From assembly GCF_005484965.1 (NCBI RefSeq), contig NZ_CP034036.1:806001-870000 (forward strand): a stretch of DNA of 64,000 nucleotides, given 5' to 3'. The DNA comes from Brenneria nigrifluens DSM 30175 = ATCC 13028. Lineage in GTDB: Bacteria; Pseudomonadota; Gammaproteobacteria; Enterobacterales; Enterobacteriaceae. This document shows, piece after piece, positions 53,149-60,750 of the stretch; the stretch's first letter is position 1; the number at the start of each line of letters is the position of its first letter. A program made the position numbers and the translations under genes. The notes beneath the pieces are model-generated. The model had not been told where the DNA came from. It ran no database searches and worked only from the letters and a program-made list of their open reading frames with translations.

Positions 53149-54138
53149 ATGGCAAAACGCATTCAGTTCAGGGCTTATGGCGGCCCGGAGGTTCTGCAAT
53201 ATGTTGATTTCACGCCCGCCGAGCCCGCCGCGGGCGAGGTTCAGATAGAAAACCGCGCCATCGGCATCAATTTCATCGACACTTACGTGCGCAGCGGCCT
53301 GTATCCGGTTCCCGAACTGCCTTCCGGGCTGGGGACGGAAGCGGCGGGGGTGGTGGCGAAAGTCGGCGCGGGCGTGCGGCATCTGCAAGTCGGCGATCGG
53401 GTGGTTTATGCGCAATCGACGCTGGGAGCGTATAGCGAGGTGCATAACGTGACGGAAGCGCGAGTGGCGCTACTGCCGGACAGCATCAGCTTTGAGCAGG
53501 CGGCGGCATCGTTCCTGAAAGGGCTCACGGTTTACTACCTGTTCCATCAGACTTATGCGCTCAAACCGAATGAAATCTTTCTATTCCATGCCGCGGCGGG
53601 CGGCGTCGGGCTGATTGCCAGCCAGTGGGCGAAAGCGCTGGGCGCCAAACTGATCGGCACGGTGGGGTCCGATGAAAAAGCGCAGCGGGCAAAACAGGCG
53701 GGCGCCTGGGAAACCATTAATTACCGCACCGAAAATATCGCCGGGCGGGTCGCCGAATTGACCGGCGGCGAAAAGGTGGCCGTGGTGTACGATTCGGTGG
53801 GGAAAGATACCTGGGAACCCTCGCTGGACAGCCTGCGCCGTCGCGGATTAATGGTCAGCTTCGGCAATGCGTCCGGGCCGGTAACCGGGGTTAATCTGGG
53901 GCTGCTGAATCAGAAAGGGTCGCTGTACGTTACCCGCCCGTCGTTAGGGGGGTACATAACCAATCGCGCCGAACTGGAACAGGCCGGCAATGCGCTGTTC
54001 TCCCTGCTGGCCAGCGGCGCCATCAAGGTGGACGTTCCGGCCAGCCAGACCTTTGCGCTGGCGGACGCGCAGTCGGCGCACCGTGCGCTGGAAAGCCGCG
54101 GCACGCAGGGTTCCAGCCTGTTGATCCCCGGTCTGTAA
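53149..54138 (+). CDS. qor: NADPH:quinone oxidoreductase
   Basis: A 329-residue zeta-crystallin-type MDR enzyme that reduces quinones with NADPH. It has NFIDTYVRSGLYPVPELPSG, HAAAGGVGLIASQWAKALGA (the NADPH-binding motif) and no zinc ligands. It is divergent from dnaB, as in E. coli. AGAGAGGAAGCG lies before the ATG. Confidence 0.95.
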   Translation: MAKRIQFRAYGGPEVLQYVDFTPAEPAAGEVQIENRAIGINFIDTYVRSGLYPVPELPSGLGTEAAGVVAKVGAGVRHLQVGDRVVYAQSTLGAYSEVHNVTEARVALLPDSISFEQAAASFLKGLTVYYLFHQTYALKPNEIFLFHAAAGGVGLIASQWAKALGAKLIGTVGSDEKAQRAKQAGAWETINYRTENIAGRVAELTGGEKVAVVYDSVGKDTWEPSLDSLRRRGLMVSFGNASGPVTGVNLGLLNQKGSLYVTRPSLGGYITNRAELEQAGNALFSLLASGAIKVDVPASQTFALADAQSAHRALESRGTQGSSLLIPGL

Positions 54139-54158
54139 TGGCTTGCGCTCAGTAAAGC

Positions 54159-54183
54159 AAAAGGCCCCCTTACGGAGGCCTTT
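54159..54183 (+). terminator. terminator after qor
   Basis: AAAGGCC (54160-54166) pairs with GGCCTTT (54177-54183) around CCCTTACGGA, 21 bases after the qor stop. The T-run is short. Confidence 0.7.
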
Positions 54184-54457
54184 GCAGTGACGCTTATTTC
54201 ATCAAACTGTATGTAGGGTACAGCGGGCGTCGTTATATAAGGTGCCACTGCCTGCGTGACGGTAGTTTTCTGACGCTGATGAAATCTTGTTGTTTGCTGC
54301 TTTTGCCCGGTCAAGAGCTGGACTACAAAGCCGCCAACAAATTGTGGCGACATCCTAGCAGCCGCAAGAAGGGAAAAATATCTGCTGGCGCACAATTTTG
54401 CATAAAAGCCGCAGCGCGATGCCTTTACCCAAGGCTATGATGGGTTATCCGCAATCG
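54184..54457. other. intergenic region between qor and pspG
   Basis: No supported gene. A 50-codon plus-strand frame with a hydrophobic start exists from about 54278 but has neither a ribosome site nor a recognisable product. No tRNA or small-RNA structure was recognised. Confidence 0.4.
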
Positions 54458-54679
54458 TTACCGATAATAGCGCAGCGGTTTTTGTTGGAAATGACGCCAT
54501 ATCCACACCGCCGCGACGGCCAGCAACAGCCAGGGCAGCACTTTGATGGCCATCACGAACAGCCCGCCTAGCAGCATAAAAAAGGCGGCGACAAACAGGG
54601 CGGCGATAACCCCCAACAATGACACTCCGGTCACCATCAGCATGATAAAAAAACCAATAACGAAGAAAATTTCCAACAT
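54458..54679 (-). CDS. pspG: phage shock protein G
   Basis: A 73-residue inner-membrane protein with two long hydrophobic stretches (LEIFFVIGFFIMLMVTGVSL and VMAIKVLPWLLLAVAAVWIW) and a basic end (RHFQQKPLRYYR). It matches PspG, an effector of the phage-shock response to membrane stress. Its sigma-54 promoter lies at 54791-54807. In E. coli it also lies between qor and dusA. Confidence 0.92.
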   Translation of the reverse strand: MLEIFFVIGFFIMLMVTGVSLLGVIAALFVAAFFMLLGGLFVMAIKVLPWLLLAVAAVWIWRHFQQKPLRYYR

Positions 54680-54790
54680 GGCGCGCTCCTGTTGCGGCTG
54701 AATGTGCTGTGCACGAGATTAATCTTGATGTATCGGCAGCCGTGGCGTGATTGTCGTCGGTTGCCGCATCAAGGTCATGCCATAGGGTAT

Positions 54791-54807
54791 AACAAGAATC
54801 GTGCCAA
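54791..54807 (-). promoter_or_regulatory. sigma-54 promoter of pspG
   Basis: On the minus strand the sequence reads TTGGCACGATTCTTGTT, matching the -24/-12 consensus with TTGT at -12, as in the E. coli pspA promoter. It lies about 110 bases before pspG. Confidence 0.8.
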
Positions 54808-54866
54808 GATGCGTTGCCGATAACTCATTGATTTATCAGCAACAGATTAAGAAAGGCGCGTTCGGC

Positions 54867-54885
54867 GTTAGTCAAAAAGACTAAC
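54867..54885. promoter_or_regulatory. candidate PspF enhancer, or dusA 3' hairpin
   Basis: GTTAGTC and GACTAAC flank AAAAA in a perfect 7-bp inverted repeat. It lies 60-80 bases upstream of the pspG sigma-54 promoter, where PspF sites occur, and 12 bases after the dusA stop. With no U-tract the enhancer reading is preferred. Confidence 0.5.
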
Positions 54886-54896
54886 TATTGGTCTTT

Positions 54897-55946
54897 TCAG
54901 CGCGCGGAATGGTTAACCAGCGCCAGCGCTCGCTCAACCACGGCGGCATCCGCCCCCGGTTTGTGCGCGTTTTCACTCAGATAGCGCCGCCACTGGCGCG
55001 CGCCGGTCACGCCCTGAAACAGGCCCAGCATATGGCGGGTGATATGGCCCAGCGCTGCGCCTTGGGATAATTCGCGCTCGATATAGGGATACATGGCCTG
55101 AACCGCCGCGACCAGATCCAGGCTGGCGGCCGGTACGCCGAACAGTTCAGCATCCACCTGCGCCAGGATACCGGGGTTGTGGTAGGCTTCGCGCCCCATC
55201 ATCACGCCGTCCAGATGTTGCAGATGGATTTTGGCTTCTTCCAGCGTTTTGACGCCGCCGTTAATGGCGATAGTCAGCGCGGGAAAGTCGCGTTTCAGTT
55301 GATAAACCCGCGGGTAATCCAACGGCGGAATTTCGCGGTTCTCTTTCGGGCTCAGGCCGGAGAGCCAGGCTTTGCGCGCATGCACGATAAAGGTGTCGCA
55401 GCCGCCGCGCTCGGCGACGGTGTGGATAAAGTCGCACAGAAATTCATAGCTATCGCGATCGTCGATGCCGATGCGGGTTTTCACCGTCACCGGGATGGCG
55501 ACCCGATCCTTCATCGCCTTGACGCAGTCGGCCACCAGCGGGGCTTCCCCCATCAGGCAGGCGCCGAATCGGCCGTTCTGCACCCGATCGGACGGGCAAC
55601 CGACGTTCAGATTCACCTCGTCATAGCCGCGCTGTTCCGCCAGTTGCGCGCACTGCGCCAACGCTTCGGGATCGCTGCCGCCGAGTTGCAATGCCAGCGG
55701 ATGCTCTTCCTCGCTGTAGGCCAGATAATCCCCTTTGCCGTGAATAATGGCGCCGGTGGTGACCATTTCGGTATACAGCAGGGCGTGGCGGGTCAACCGG
55801 CGCAGAAAATAACGGCAGTGGCGGTCCGTCCAGTCGAGCATGGGGGCGACGGAGAAGCGGTGAGGGGGGTGTTTCTGCGGGTTATCAGTGTTTATGCTTG
55901 TTTTTGCTGATTTTTCCGTGGCTATATTTTCGTGCATTTTTATCAT
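54897..55946 (-). CDS. dusA: tRNA-dihydrouridine synthase A
   Basis: A 349-residue FMN enzyme that makes dihydrouridine at positions 20/20a of tRNA. It has FSVAPMLDWTDRHCRYFLRR, ALQLGGSDPEAL, NVGCPSDRVQNGRFGACLMG (catalytic cysteine) and HARKAWLSGLSPKENREIPP. ATG codons at 55946 and 55937 are both possible; the latter gives the E. coli-like start MHEN. The 5' end of dusA is a known integration site for prophages and islands, and integrase debris lies directly upstream. Confidence 0.96.
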   Translation of the reverse strand: MIKMHENIATEKSAKTSINTDNPQKHPPHRFSVAPMLDWTDRHCRYFLRRLTRHALLYTEMVTTGAIIHGKGDYLAYSEEEHPLALQLGGSDPEALAQCAQLAEQRGYDEVNLNVGCPSDRVQNGRFGACLMGEAPLVADCVKAMKDRVAIPVTVKTRIGIDDRDSYEFLCDFIHTVAERGGCDTFIVHARKAWLSGLSPKENREIPPLDYPRVYQLKRDFPALTIAINGGVKTLEEAKIHLQHLDGVMMGREAYHNPGILAQVDAELFGVPAASLDLVAAVQAMYPYIERELSQGAALGHITRHMLGLFQGVTGARQWRRYLSENAHKPGADAAVVERALALVNHSAR

Positions 55947-56010
55947 TTTGGCGTATTGACGCTTTGTCAGCCCCCATATTTATGGGGACCTGAAAAGCGA
56001 AAAAATTAAT

Positions 56011-56170
56011 ATGGCATACTATAGCATAGAGAAGCGTCAGCGCGCCGGTGGCACCGTACAGCTACCGCTGTACTGTCGGCGTGAAAGAAAAGGGTAAATA
56101 CGTTTACCGTGAAAATAAAAGATTCGGCAAACAGGTAAAAGAAATTTTAGTGCATTCTGTCATTACATGA
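56011..56170 (+). pseudogene. remnant of a dusA-type phage integrase (N-terminus only)
   Basis: ATG at 56011 starts MAYYSIEKRQRAGGTVQ, then the frame shifts near 56061 (one extra base, C) and continues YRCTVGVKEKGKYVYREN, followed by KRFGKQVK, before it is lost and ends at TGA 56168-56170. This is the N-terminal arm-binding domain of tyrosine recombinases found in elements at dusA. About 50 of the usual ~330-400 residues remain. It lies 65 bases from the dusA start. Confidence 0.85.
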
Positions 56171-56192
56171 AGGCCAGCGTAGTGGCCTCATA

Positions 56193-56477
56193 TCATGCAG
56201 CAACAAGTTTGTGCAAGGTTGACGTGTCAACGGTCTGGTGAGCTATCCAAAGACTGTAATTGTCCTGAAGGTTTAGCCAAAACTTCGCCGAACTACCCAG
56301 AACGGTGGATAGCCTCACTGCCATTTCAGGACTGATAGCGGCATTGCCCGCAACAAGACGTTGCACGGTAGATGGCGCGACACCGAGCGCCCTGGCTAGT
56401 TCTCTGATGCCTACACCCAATTCTTCTAGGGTTTCGGCAATGATTTCCCCCGGATGCGGGGGGTTATGCATAGTCAT
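56193..56477 (-). CDS. higA: HigA/VapI-type antitoxin
   Basis: A 94-residue XRE-family antitoxin. It begins MHNPPHPGEIIAETLEELG, with the helix-turn-helix IRELARALGVAPSTVQRLVA, then SPEMAVRLSTVLGSSAKFWL. This is a complete member of the HigA/VapI group. The stop of the broken toxin gene overlaps its ATG by one base, the normal higB-higA coupling. It is an orphan antitoxin if the toxin fragment is inactive. Confidence 0.9.
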   Translation of the reverse strand: MTMHNPPHPGEIIAETLEELGVGIRELARALGVAPSTVQRLVAGNAAISPEMAVRLSTVLGSSAKFWLNLQDNYSLWIAHQTVDTSTLHKLVAA

Positions 56478-56644
56478 CAGTGGTAATCCTTATAATTAAC
56501 GATATAGGCATTCCCATCGATAAATTCAAATGTAATGCGCCAGTTCCCTGTAACTGTTATGGACCATTGCCCTTTTTTGTCCCCGATTATTAATAGCTTT
56601 CCCGCTCCCGCGCCATGAGAAACATTATATCGAGTGTTGCGCAC
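56477..56644 (-). pseudogene. higB: 5'-truncated HigB toxin gene
   Basis: The end of a HigB/RelE toxin is readable: GDKKGQWSITVTGNWRITFE, then FIDGNAYIVNYKDYH and stop, ending just before higA (56477). Family members have about 92-100 residues and an N-terminal half (helices with the SRILARLD-type segment) that is missing. The upstream frame (RNTRYNVSHGAGAGKLLII) is not toxin-like and opens at a GTG inside the palindrome at 56631-56657. The toxin is probably inactive. Confidence 0.8.
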
Positions 56645-56657
56645 TGCGCAACACTCG
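56631..56657. repeat. 27-bp perfect palindrome beside the broken toxin gene
   Basis: CGAGTGTTGCGC and GCGCAACACTCG, 12 bases each, flank ACT. The hairpin lies between the lysR 3' end (56703) and the higB fragment. It may be the old element end, a lysR transcript end without a U-tract, or an operator. Confidence 0.7.
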
Positions 56658-56702
56658 TTTATATATTAACTAACATGGAGCAGTAGGCTTTCCGCATTAC
56701 GG

Positions 56703-57626
56703 CTAAGGCCGCAACACCTGCCGCAGGCGCTCGGGCACGCTTTGCGCGTACAGTTTCAGCTCGGCGATAAAGGTCTCCACCAGCGCCGAGGTCGGGCGGT
56801 GCAGCGGGCGAATCAGGCTGACGGTGAAAGGCACCTCGATACTGAACGCGCGCACCACCACCCCGGAAGAGGCGTAATCCAGCGCGGTCAGCGGATTGAC
56901 GATGGAGATGCCGGCGCCGGCGCGCACCATGGCGCACACCGACGCCGCGCTGTGGGTTTCCAATACCATCCGGCGGGAGATGCCCGCCTGCTGAAACAGT
57001 TTATCCAGCAGTTGGCGATAGCCGTCGGCGCTCGACAGGCTGATAAAGGGTTCGCCGGCGAAGTCCGCCGGAATAAGCTGAGCTTTGGCCGCCAGAGGAT
57101 GGCGGGCCGGCAGTACGCACACTTCATTAAGCATCATCAGGGTCTGACGTTCGGTCCCGGCCGGGGCAACGCTGTTTTCGGTCAGCCCCAGATCGTGGCG
57201 CTGGGCGGAGAGCCACTCCTCCAGCAGCGGAGACTCCTGCGGAATGATATGCAGATTAAGCGACGGATAGCGGCTAAGCAGCGGTTTACAGACGTCCGGC
57301 AGCAGCGATTGGGAAAATACCGGCAGACAGGCGACCGACAGCTGCGCCTGCTGAAAACGGCGGATATCGCCCGCGGCGTTGATAATCCGCTCCAGCCCGT
57401 AATAGGAGCGCTGCACTTCCTCAAATAGCTGCAGGCCCTGCGCGGTGGGATAAAGCCGCCCGCGCTGGCGTTCGAACAGCGTCATCTGAATCAGTTTTTC
57501 AAACCGCGCCAGTTCGCGGCTCACCGTCGGCTGCGAGGTGTTCAGCAGCGCGGCGGCCTCCGTCAGATTTCCGGTGGTCATTACCGCGTGGAAAATCTCA
57601 ATATGTCTCAGTGATACGGCCGCCAT
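56703..57626 (-). CDS. lysR: LysR, activator of lysA
   Basis: A 307-residue LysR-type regulator that activates lysA in response to diaminopimelate. The N-terminal helix-turn-helix is LTEAAALLNTSQPTVSRELA, and the effector domain carries CLPVFSQSLLPDV and ETHSAASVCAMVRAGAGISI, as in E. coli LysR. The start at 57626 (MAAVSLRHIEIFHAVM) matches the family; an ATG 33 bases upstream does not. It is divergent from lysA. Confidence 0.95.
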   Translation of the reverse strand: MAAVSLRHIEIFHAVMTTGNLTEAAALLNTSQPTVSRELARFEKLIQMTLFERQRGRLYPTAQGLQLFEEVQRSYYGLERIINAAGDIRRFQQAQLSVACLPVFSQSLLPDVCKPLLSRYPSLNLHIIPQESPLLEEWLSAQRHDLGLTENSVAPAGTERQTLMMLNEVCVLPARHPLAAKAQLIPADFAGEPFISLSSADGYRQLLDKLFQQAGISRRMVLETHSAASVCAMVRAGAGISIVNPLTALDYASSGVVVRAFSIEVPFTVSLIRPLHRPTSALVETFIAELKLYAQSVPERLRQVLRP

Positions 57627-57762
57627 CGTGGATCCTGTTTGGGTAACCTGGTATATCAAAAATGAATAGAGTAACCATATATAGATATTTTATTACCAAA
57701 CAGACCATCGGCATAATACAAACATTCGCTAAATGGTCATTTTTTTGTTTCGGGGAAACGTT

Positions 57763-59025
57763 ATGCCGCACGATTTGAATGACGCCACGCACGCGCTCAA
57801 CGCGCAAAGCCTGCGCGAACTGCCGGCTCGCTTCGGCTGCCCGGTGTGGGCGTATGATGCGCAAACCATCATCGAGCGTATCGCCAGGCTGCGCCGCTTC
57901 GATACCATTCGCTTTGCGCAGAAAGCCTGTTCCAATACGCATATTCTGCGCCTGATGCGTCAGCAGGGCGTCAAGGTGGATTCGGTATCGCTGGGGGAAA
58001 TTGAGCGCGCGCTGGTGGCGGGTTTTGTGCCGGGCACCGACGATCATGAAATCGTCTTTACCGCCGACCTGCTGGATCGTCCGACATTACAGCGGGTGAC
58101 GGAGCTGAAGATCCCGGTCAACGCGGGGTCGGTGGATATGCTGGAACAGCTGGGACGCCAGTCGCCGGGGCATGCGGTATGGCTGCGGGTCAACCCCGGT
58201 TTCGGCCACGGCCACAGCCAGAAAACCAATACCGGCGGCGAGAACAGCAAACACGGCATCTGGTACGGCGATCTGCCGCAGGCGCTGGCGCAGATCCGGC
58301 GTTACCAACTGAAGCTGGTGGGCATACATATGCATATCGGTTCCGGCGTGGATTACGGTCATCTGGAACAGGTGTGCGACGCCATGGTGCAACAGGTGAT
58401 TACCCTGGGCCACGATATTGAGGCGATCTCGGCCGGCGGCGGCTTATCCATTCCCTACCGCGACGGCGAAGAATCCATTAATACCGAACATTACTTCGGG
58501 CTGTGGAATGCCGCCCGCGAGAAAATCGCCGCCCATCTGGGGCATCCGGTGACGCTGGAAATCGAGCCGGGACGCTTTCTGGTGGCCGAATCCGGCGTGC
58601 TGGTGGCGGAAGTGCGCGCGGTGAAGGATATGGGCGGCCGTCACTTCGTACTGGTGGACGCCGGTTTCAACGACCTGATGCGTCCGGCGATGTACGGCAG
58701 CTATCACCATATATCCCTGTTGCCGGGCGACGACCGCGATATCGGCCAGGCGCCGCTGCGCGACAGCGTGATTGCCGGGCCGCTGTGCGAATCCGGCGAT
58801 GTCTTTACCCAGCAGGCGGGGGGCGGCGTGGAAACCATCGCGCTGCCGCAGGCGCAGGTGGGGGATTATCTGGTGTTCCACGATACCGGCGCTTACGGGG
58901 CGTCCATGTCCTCCAACTACAATAGCCGTCCGCTGCTGCCTGAAGTGTTGTTCGAACAGGGAAAGACGCGGCCGATCCGCCGCCGCCAGACGCTGGAAGA
59001 ACTGCTGGCGTTGGAATTGGTTTAA
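57763..59025 (+). CDS. lysA: diaminopimelate decarboxylase
   Basis: A 420-residue fold-III PLP enzyme for the last step of lysine synthesis, meso-diaminopimelate to L-lysine. PLP lysine is in IRFAQKACSNTHILRLM; HIGSGVDYGHLEQVC and the glycine loop ISAGGGLSIPY bind phosphate; CESGDVF gives the active-site cysteine of the partner subunit. The start at 57763 follows GGGGAAACG and gives the E. coli length (420). The 136-base gap to lysR holds their shared promoters. Confidence 0.96.
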   Translation: MPHDLNDATHALNAQSLRELPARFGCPVWAYDAQTIIERIARLRRFDTIRFAQKACSNTHILRLMRQQGVKVDSVSLGEIERALVAGFVPGTDDHEIVFTADLLDRPTLQRVTELKIPVNAGSVDMLEQLGRQSPGHAVWLRVNPGFGHGHSQKTNTGGENSKHGIWYGDLPQALAQIRRYQLKLVGIHMHIGSGVDYGHLEQVCDAMVQQVITLGHDIEAISAGGGLSIPYRDGEESINTEHYFGLWNAAREKIAAHLGHPVTLEIEPGRFLVAESGVLVAEVRAVKDMGGRHFVLVDAGFNDLMRPAMYGSYHHISLLPGDDRDIGQAPLRDSVIAGPLCESGDVFTQQAGGGVETIALPQAQVGDYLVFHDTGAYGASMSSNYNSRPLLPEVLFEQGKTRPIRRRQTLEELLALELV

Positions 59026-59088
59026 AAACGCTGTGCCCTCAACCGGGGAGTGTTTGACACTCCTCGTACTATTGGATACCGTGCTGGA

Positions 59089-59454
59089 ATGATTGCCAAC
59101 CACCCCGATCGCGACCAGATTCGCCTGGAAAATGTGCTTACCGCGCTAGGCAACCCGCTACGCCTCGCCGTACTGCGGGTGCTGGCCGACGGCGGCGAAT
59201 ACTCCTGCGGCTCGGTGCTGCAGGGTATCTCTAAGTCAACCCTGACTCACCACTGGCGGGTGCTGCGCGACAGCGGCGTGATCTGGCAGCGGCCCTACGG
59301 GCGCGAGAATCTGCTGTCGCTGCGCCGCGAGGATCTGGACGCGCGCTTTCCCGGCCTGCTTGATGCCCTGCTGGGCGCGGTCGAGTACGACCCGGCCACC
59401 GCCGCGGCGACGGCGAAAAATCCGCCGCCATCCCAGACCGACGGCCCTCGGTAA
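59089..59454 (+). CDS. ArsR-type winged-helix regulator
   Basis: A 121-residue small regulator with an ArsR-like winged helix-turn-helix (LENVLTALGNPLRLAVLRVL, SKSTLTHHWRVLRDSGVIWQ, YGRENLLSLRREDLDARFPG). The metal-binding ELCVCDL motif of ArsR/SmtB sensors is missing and only one cysteine (YSCGS) occurs, so it probably does not sense metals. It lies 63 bases after lysA and its C-terminus is a low-complexity Ala/Pro tail. Target unknown; the MFS gene at 60751 has its own LysR regulator. Confidence 0.82.
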   Translation: MIANHPDRDQIRLENVLTALGNPLRLAVLRVLADGGEYSCGSVLQGISKSTLTHHWRVLRDSGVIWQRPYGRENLLSLRREDLDARFPGLLDALLGAVEYDPATAAATAKNPPPSQTDGPR

Positions 59455-59632
59455 CCCCCCACCTTTACCTGACGCGGCAGCACGATTTTTGCAACCGCAT
59501 CGCGGCACGATGCCGGTCGGCCGTCAGGGGTATTACATTACCCGGCATAATTTTACAGTTGGTTGCATTTAGAGCAGAACTCTTTCGATTCTGTGCTGGT
59601 GTACCCGGCGCGCTATCTTTAGAGTATCAAGT

Positions 59633-59722
59633 CCCAGAGGTATTGATTGGTGATAAATCGATGTGCTCTGTACATTGAACCATTTGATTACACCAACCTA
59701 CGCGGATGCGTAGGTTTTTTTT
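59633..59722 (+). ncRNA. omrA: OmrA/OmrB family small RNA
   Basis: The 90-base transcript opens CCCAGAGGTATTGATTGGTG, identical to the conserved 5' seed of E. coli OmrA/OmrB, and ends in the terminator ACCTACGC-GGAT-GCGTAGGT plus eight T. OmrA/B are Hfq-dependent and downregulate outer-membrane proteins (e.g. siderophore receptors, CirA, OmpT) under OmpR-EnvZ. In E. coli two copies lie between aas and galR; here one is found between the ArsR-type and LysR-type genes. Which of A/B it is cannot be decided. Confidence 0.92.
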
Positions 59723-59745
59723 GTCTGTAATTTAAGCTGAATTCA

Positions 59746-60627
59746 TCAACCCAGCACCTGCTTTTCGCTCAGGAAATCAATAAATACCCGCACTTTCGGC
59801 AGCATATGACGGCTGCTCGGCCAGACGACGGAGAATTTTCCCGCTTCTTTCAGATAGGGCGCCAGTACCGATATCAGTTCCCCGGATGCCAGATAGTCCC
59901 GCACGATAAATTCCGGCACATAGGCAATGCCCAGCCCCTGCAGCGCCGCCTGTAATAGCGACTCCAGATTGTTGCTGCTGAGCGCCAGCGGTAACGCCAC
60001 CGGCGAGGCATCGTCGATATCCCACTCTTGCCATTGGCCGTTATTGGGAAAGCGGTAACGCAGGCAGGCGTGATGTTGCAGCGCTTGCGGGGTCTGCGGG
60101 GGCGGGCGGTCGGCAAAATAGGCCGGACTGCCGACAATGACGAAACGAAACGGCCCCAGTCGGCGCGACATCATTTGTGAACTGAGTAGCTCGCCGCTGC
60201 GGATCGCAATATCAAAGCCCTCATTAATCATATCCACCATGCGGTCGCTGAAATCGAGATCCAGTTCCACTTCGGGGTAACGTTGCCGGAATTCAGGCAA
60301 ATGAGGCAGCAGCATGCGATAGCCAATCGCCGGAGCGGTGATGCGCAATTTGCCGCGCGGCGCGGCGGAGATCCGCACCAGCTCCTGCTCGGCCTCCTCC
60401 AGTTGCGCCACGATATGTTGGCAGCGCTCGAAGAACAGCTGACCTTCATCGGTCAGGCTGATGCGCCGGGTACTGCGATTGAACAAACGCACGTTGAGTT
60501 TTTCTTCCAGCCGCGCCACGCTTTTGCCGACCGCCGATGCGGAAATGCCTATTCGTTCGGCGGCGGCGACAAAGCTCTGACTCTGCGCGGCGCGCACAAA
60601 CGCCACTAATCCGTTGAGACTGTCCAT
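59746..60627 (-). CDS. LysR-family regulator of an efflux pump
   Basis: A 293-residue LysR-type regulator. Helix-turn-helix: SFVAAAERIGISASAVGKSV, then RLEEKLNVRLFNRSTRRIS. The effector domain has GKLRITAPAIGYRMLLPHLP. The start at 60627 follows GGAAGGAAG. It is divergent from the MFS gene at 60751, and the usual rule for such pairs is activation or repression of the neighbour. Inducer unknown. Confidence 0.9.
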   Translation of the reverse strand: MDSLNGLVAFVRAAQSQSFVAAAERIGISASAVGKSVARLEEKLNVRLFNRSTRRISLTDEGQLFFERCQHIVAQLEEAEQELVRISAAPRGKLRITAPAIGYRMLLPHLPEFRQRYPEVELDLDFSDRMVDMINEGFDIAIRSGELLSSQMMSRRLGPFRFVIVGSPAYFADRPPPQTPQALQHHACLRYRFPNNGQWQEWDIDDASPVALPLALSSNNLESLLQAALQGLGIAYVPEFIVRDYLASGELISVLAPYLKEAGKFSVVWPSSRHMLPKVRVFIDFLSEKQVLG

Positions 60628-60750
60628 CGCACTATCTTCCTTCCGCCTATTCGAGCTATTTAGTCCGCAATGAACGGACATGAAGCCTGTTTTTGTTTAA
60701 TTGAAGACATTTTATCATTTTTAGCACGAATTACTTTGCAGGGGAAAGCG

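Noticed and set aside
54278..54439. Roughly 50-codon plus-strand frame between qor and pspG (starts MKSCCLLLLPGQ)
   Set aside because: No ribosome site, no similarity that I recognise, atypical composition.
57627..57762. Lysine riboswitch before lysA
   Set aside because: The gap is only 136 bases, without the five-helix junction motifs; control by LysR explains it.
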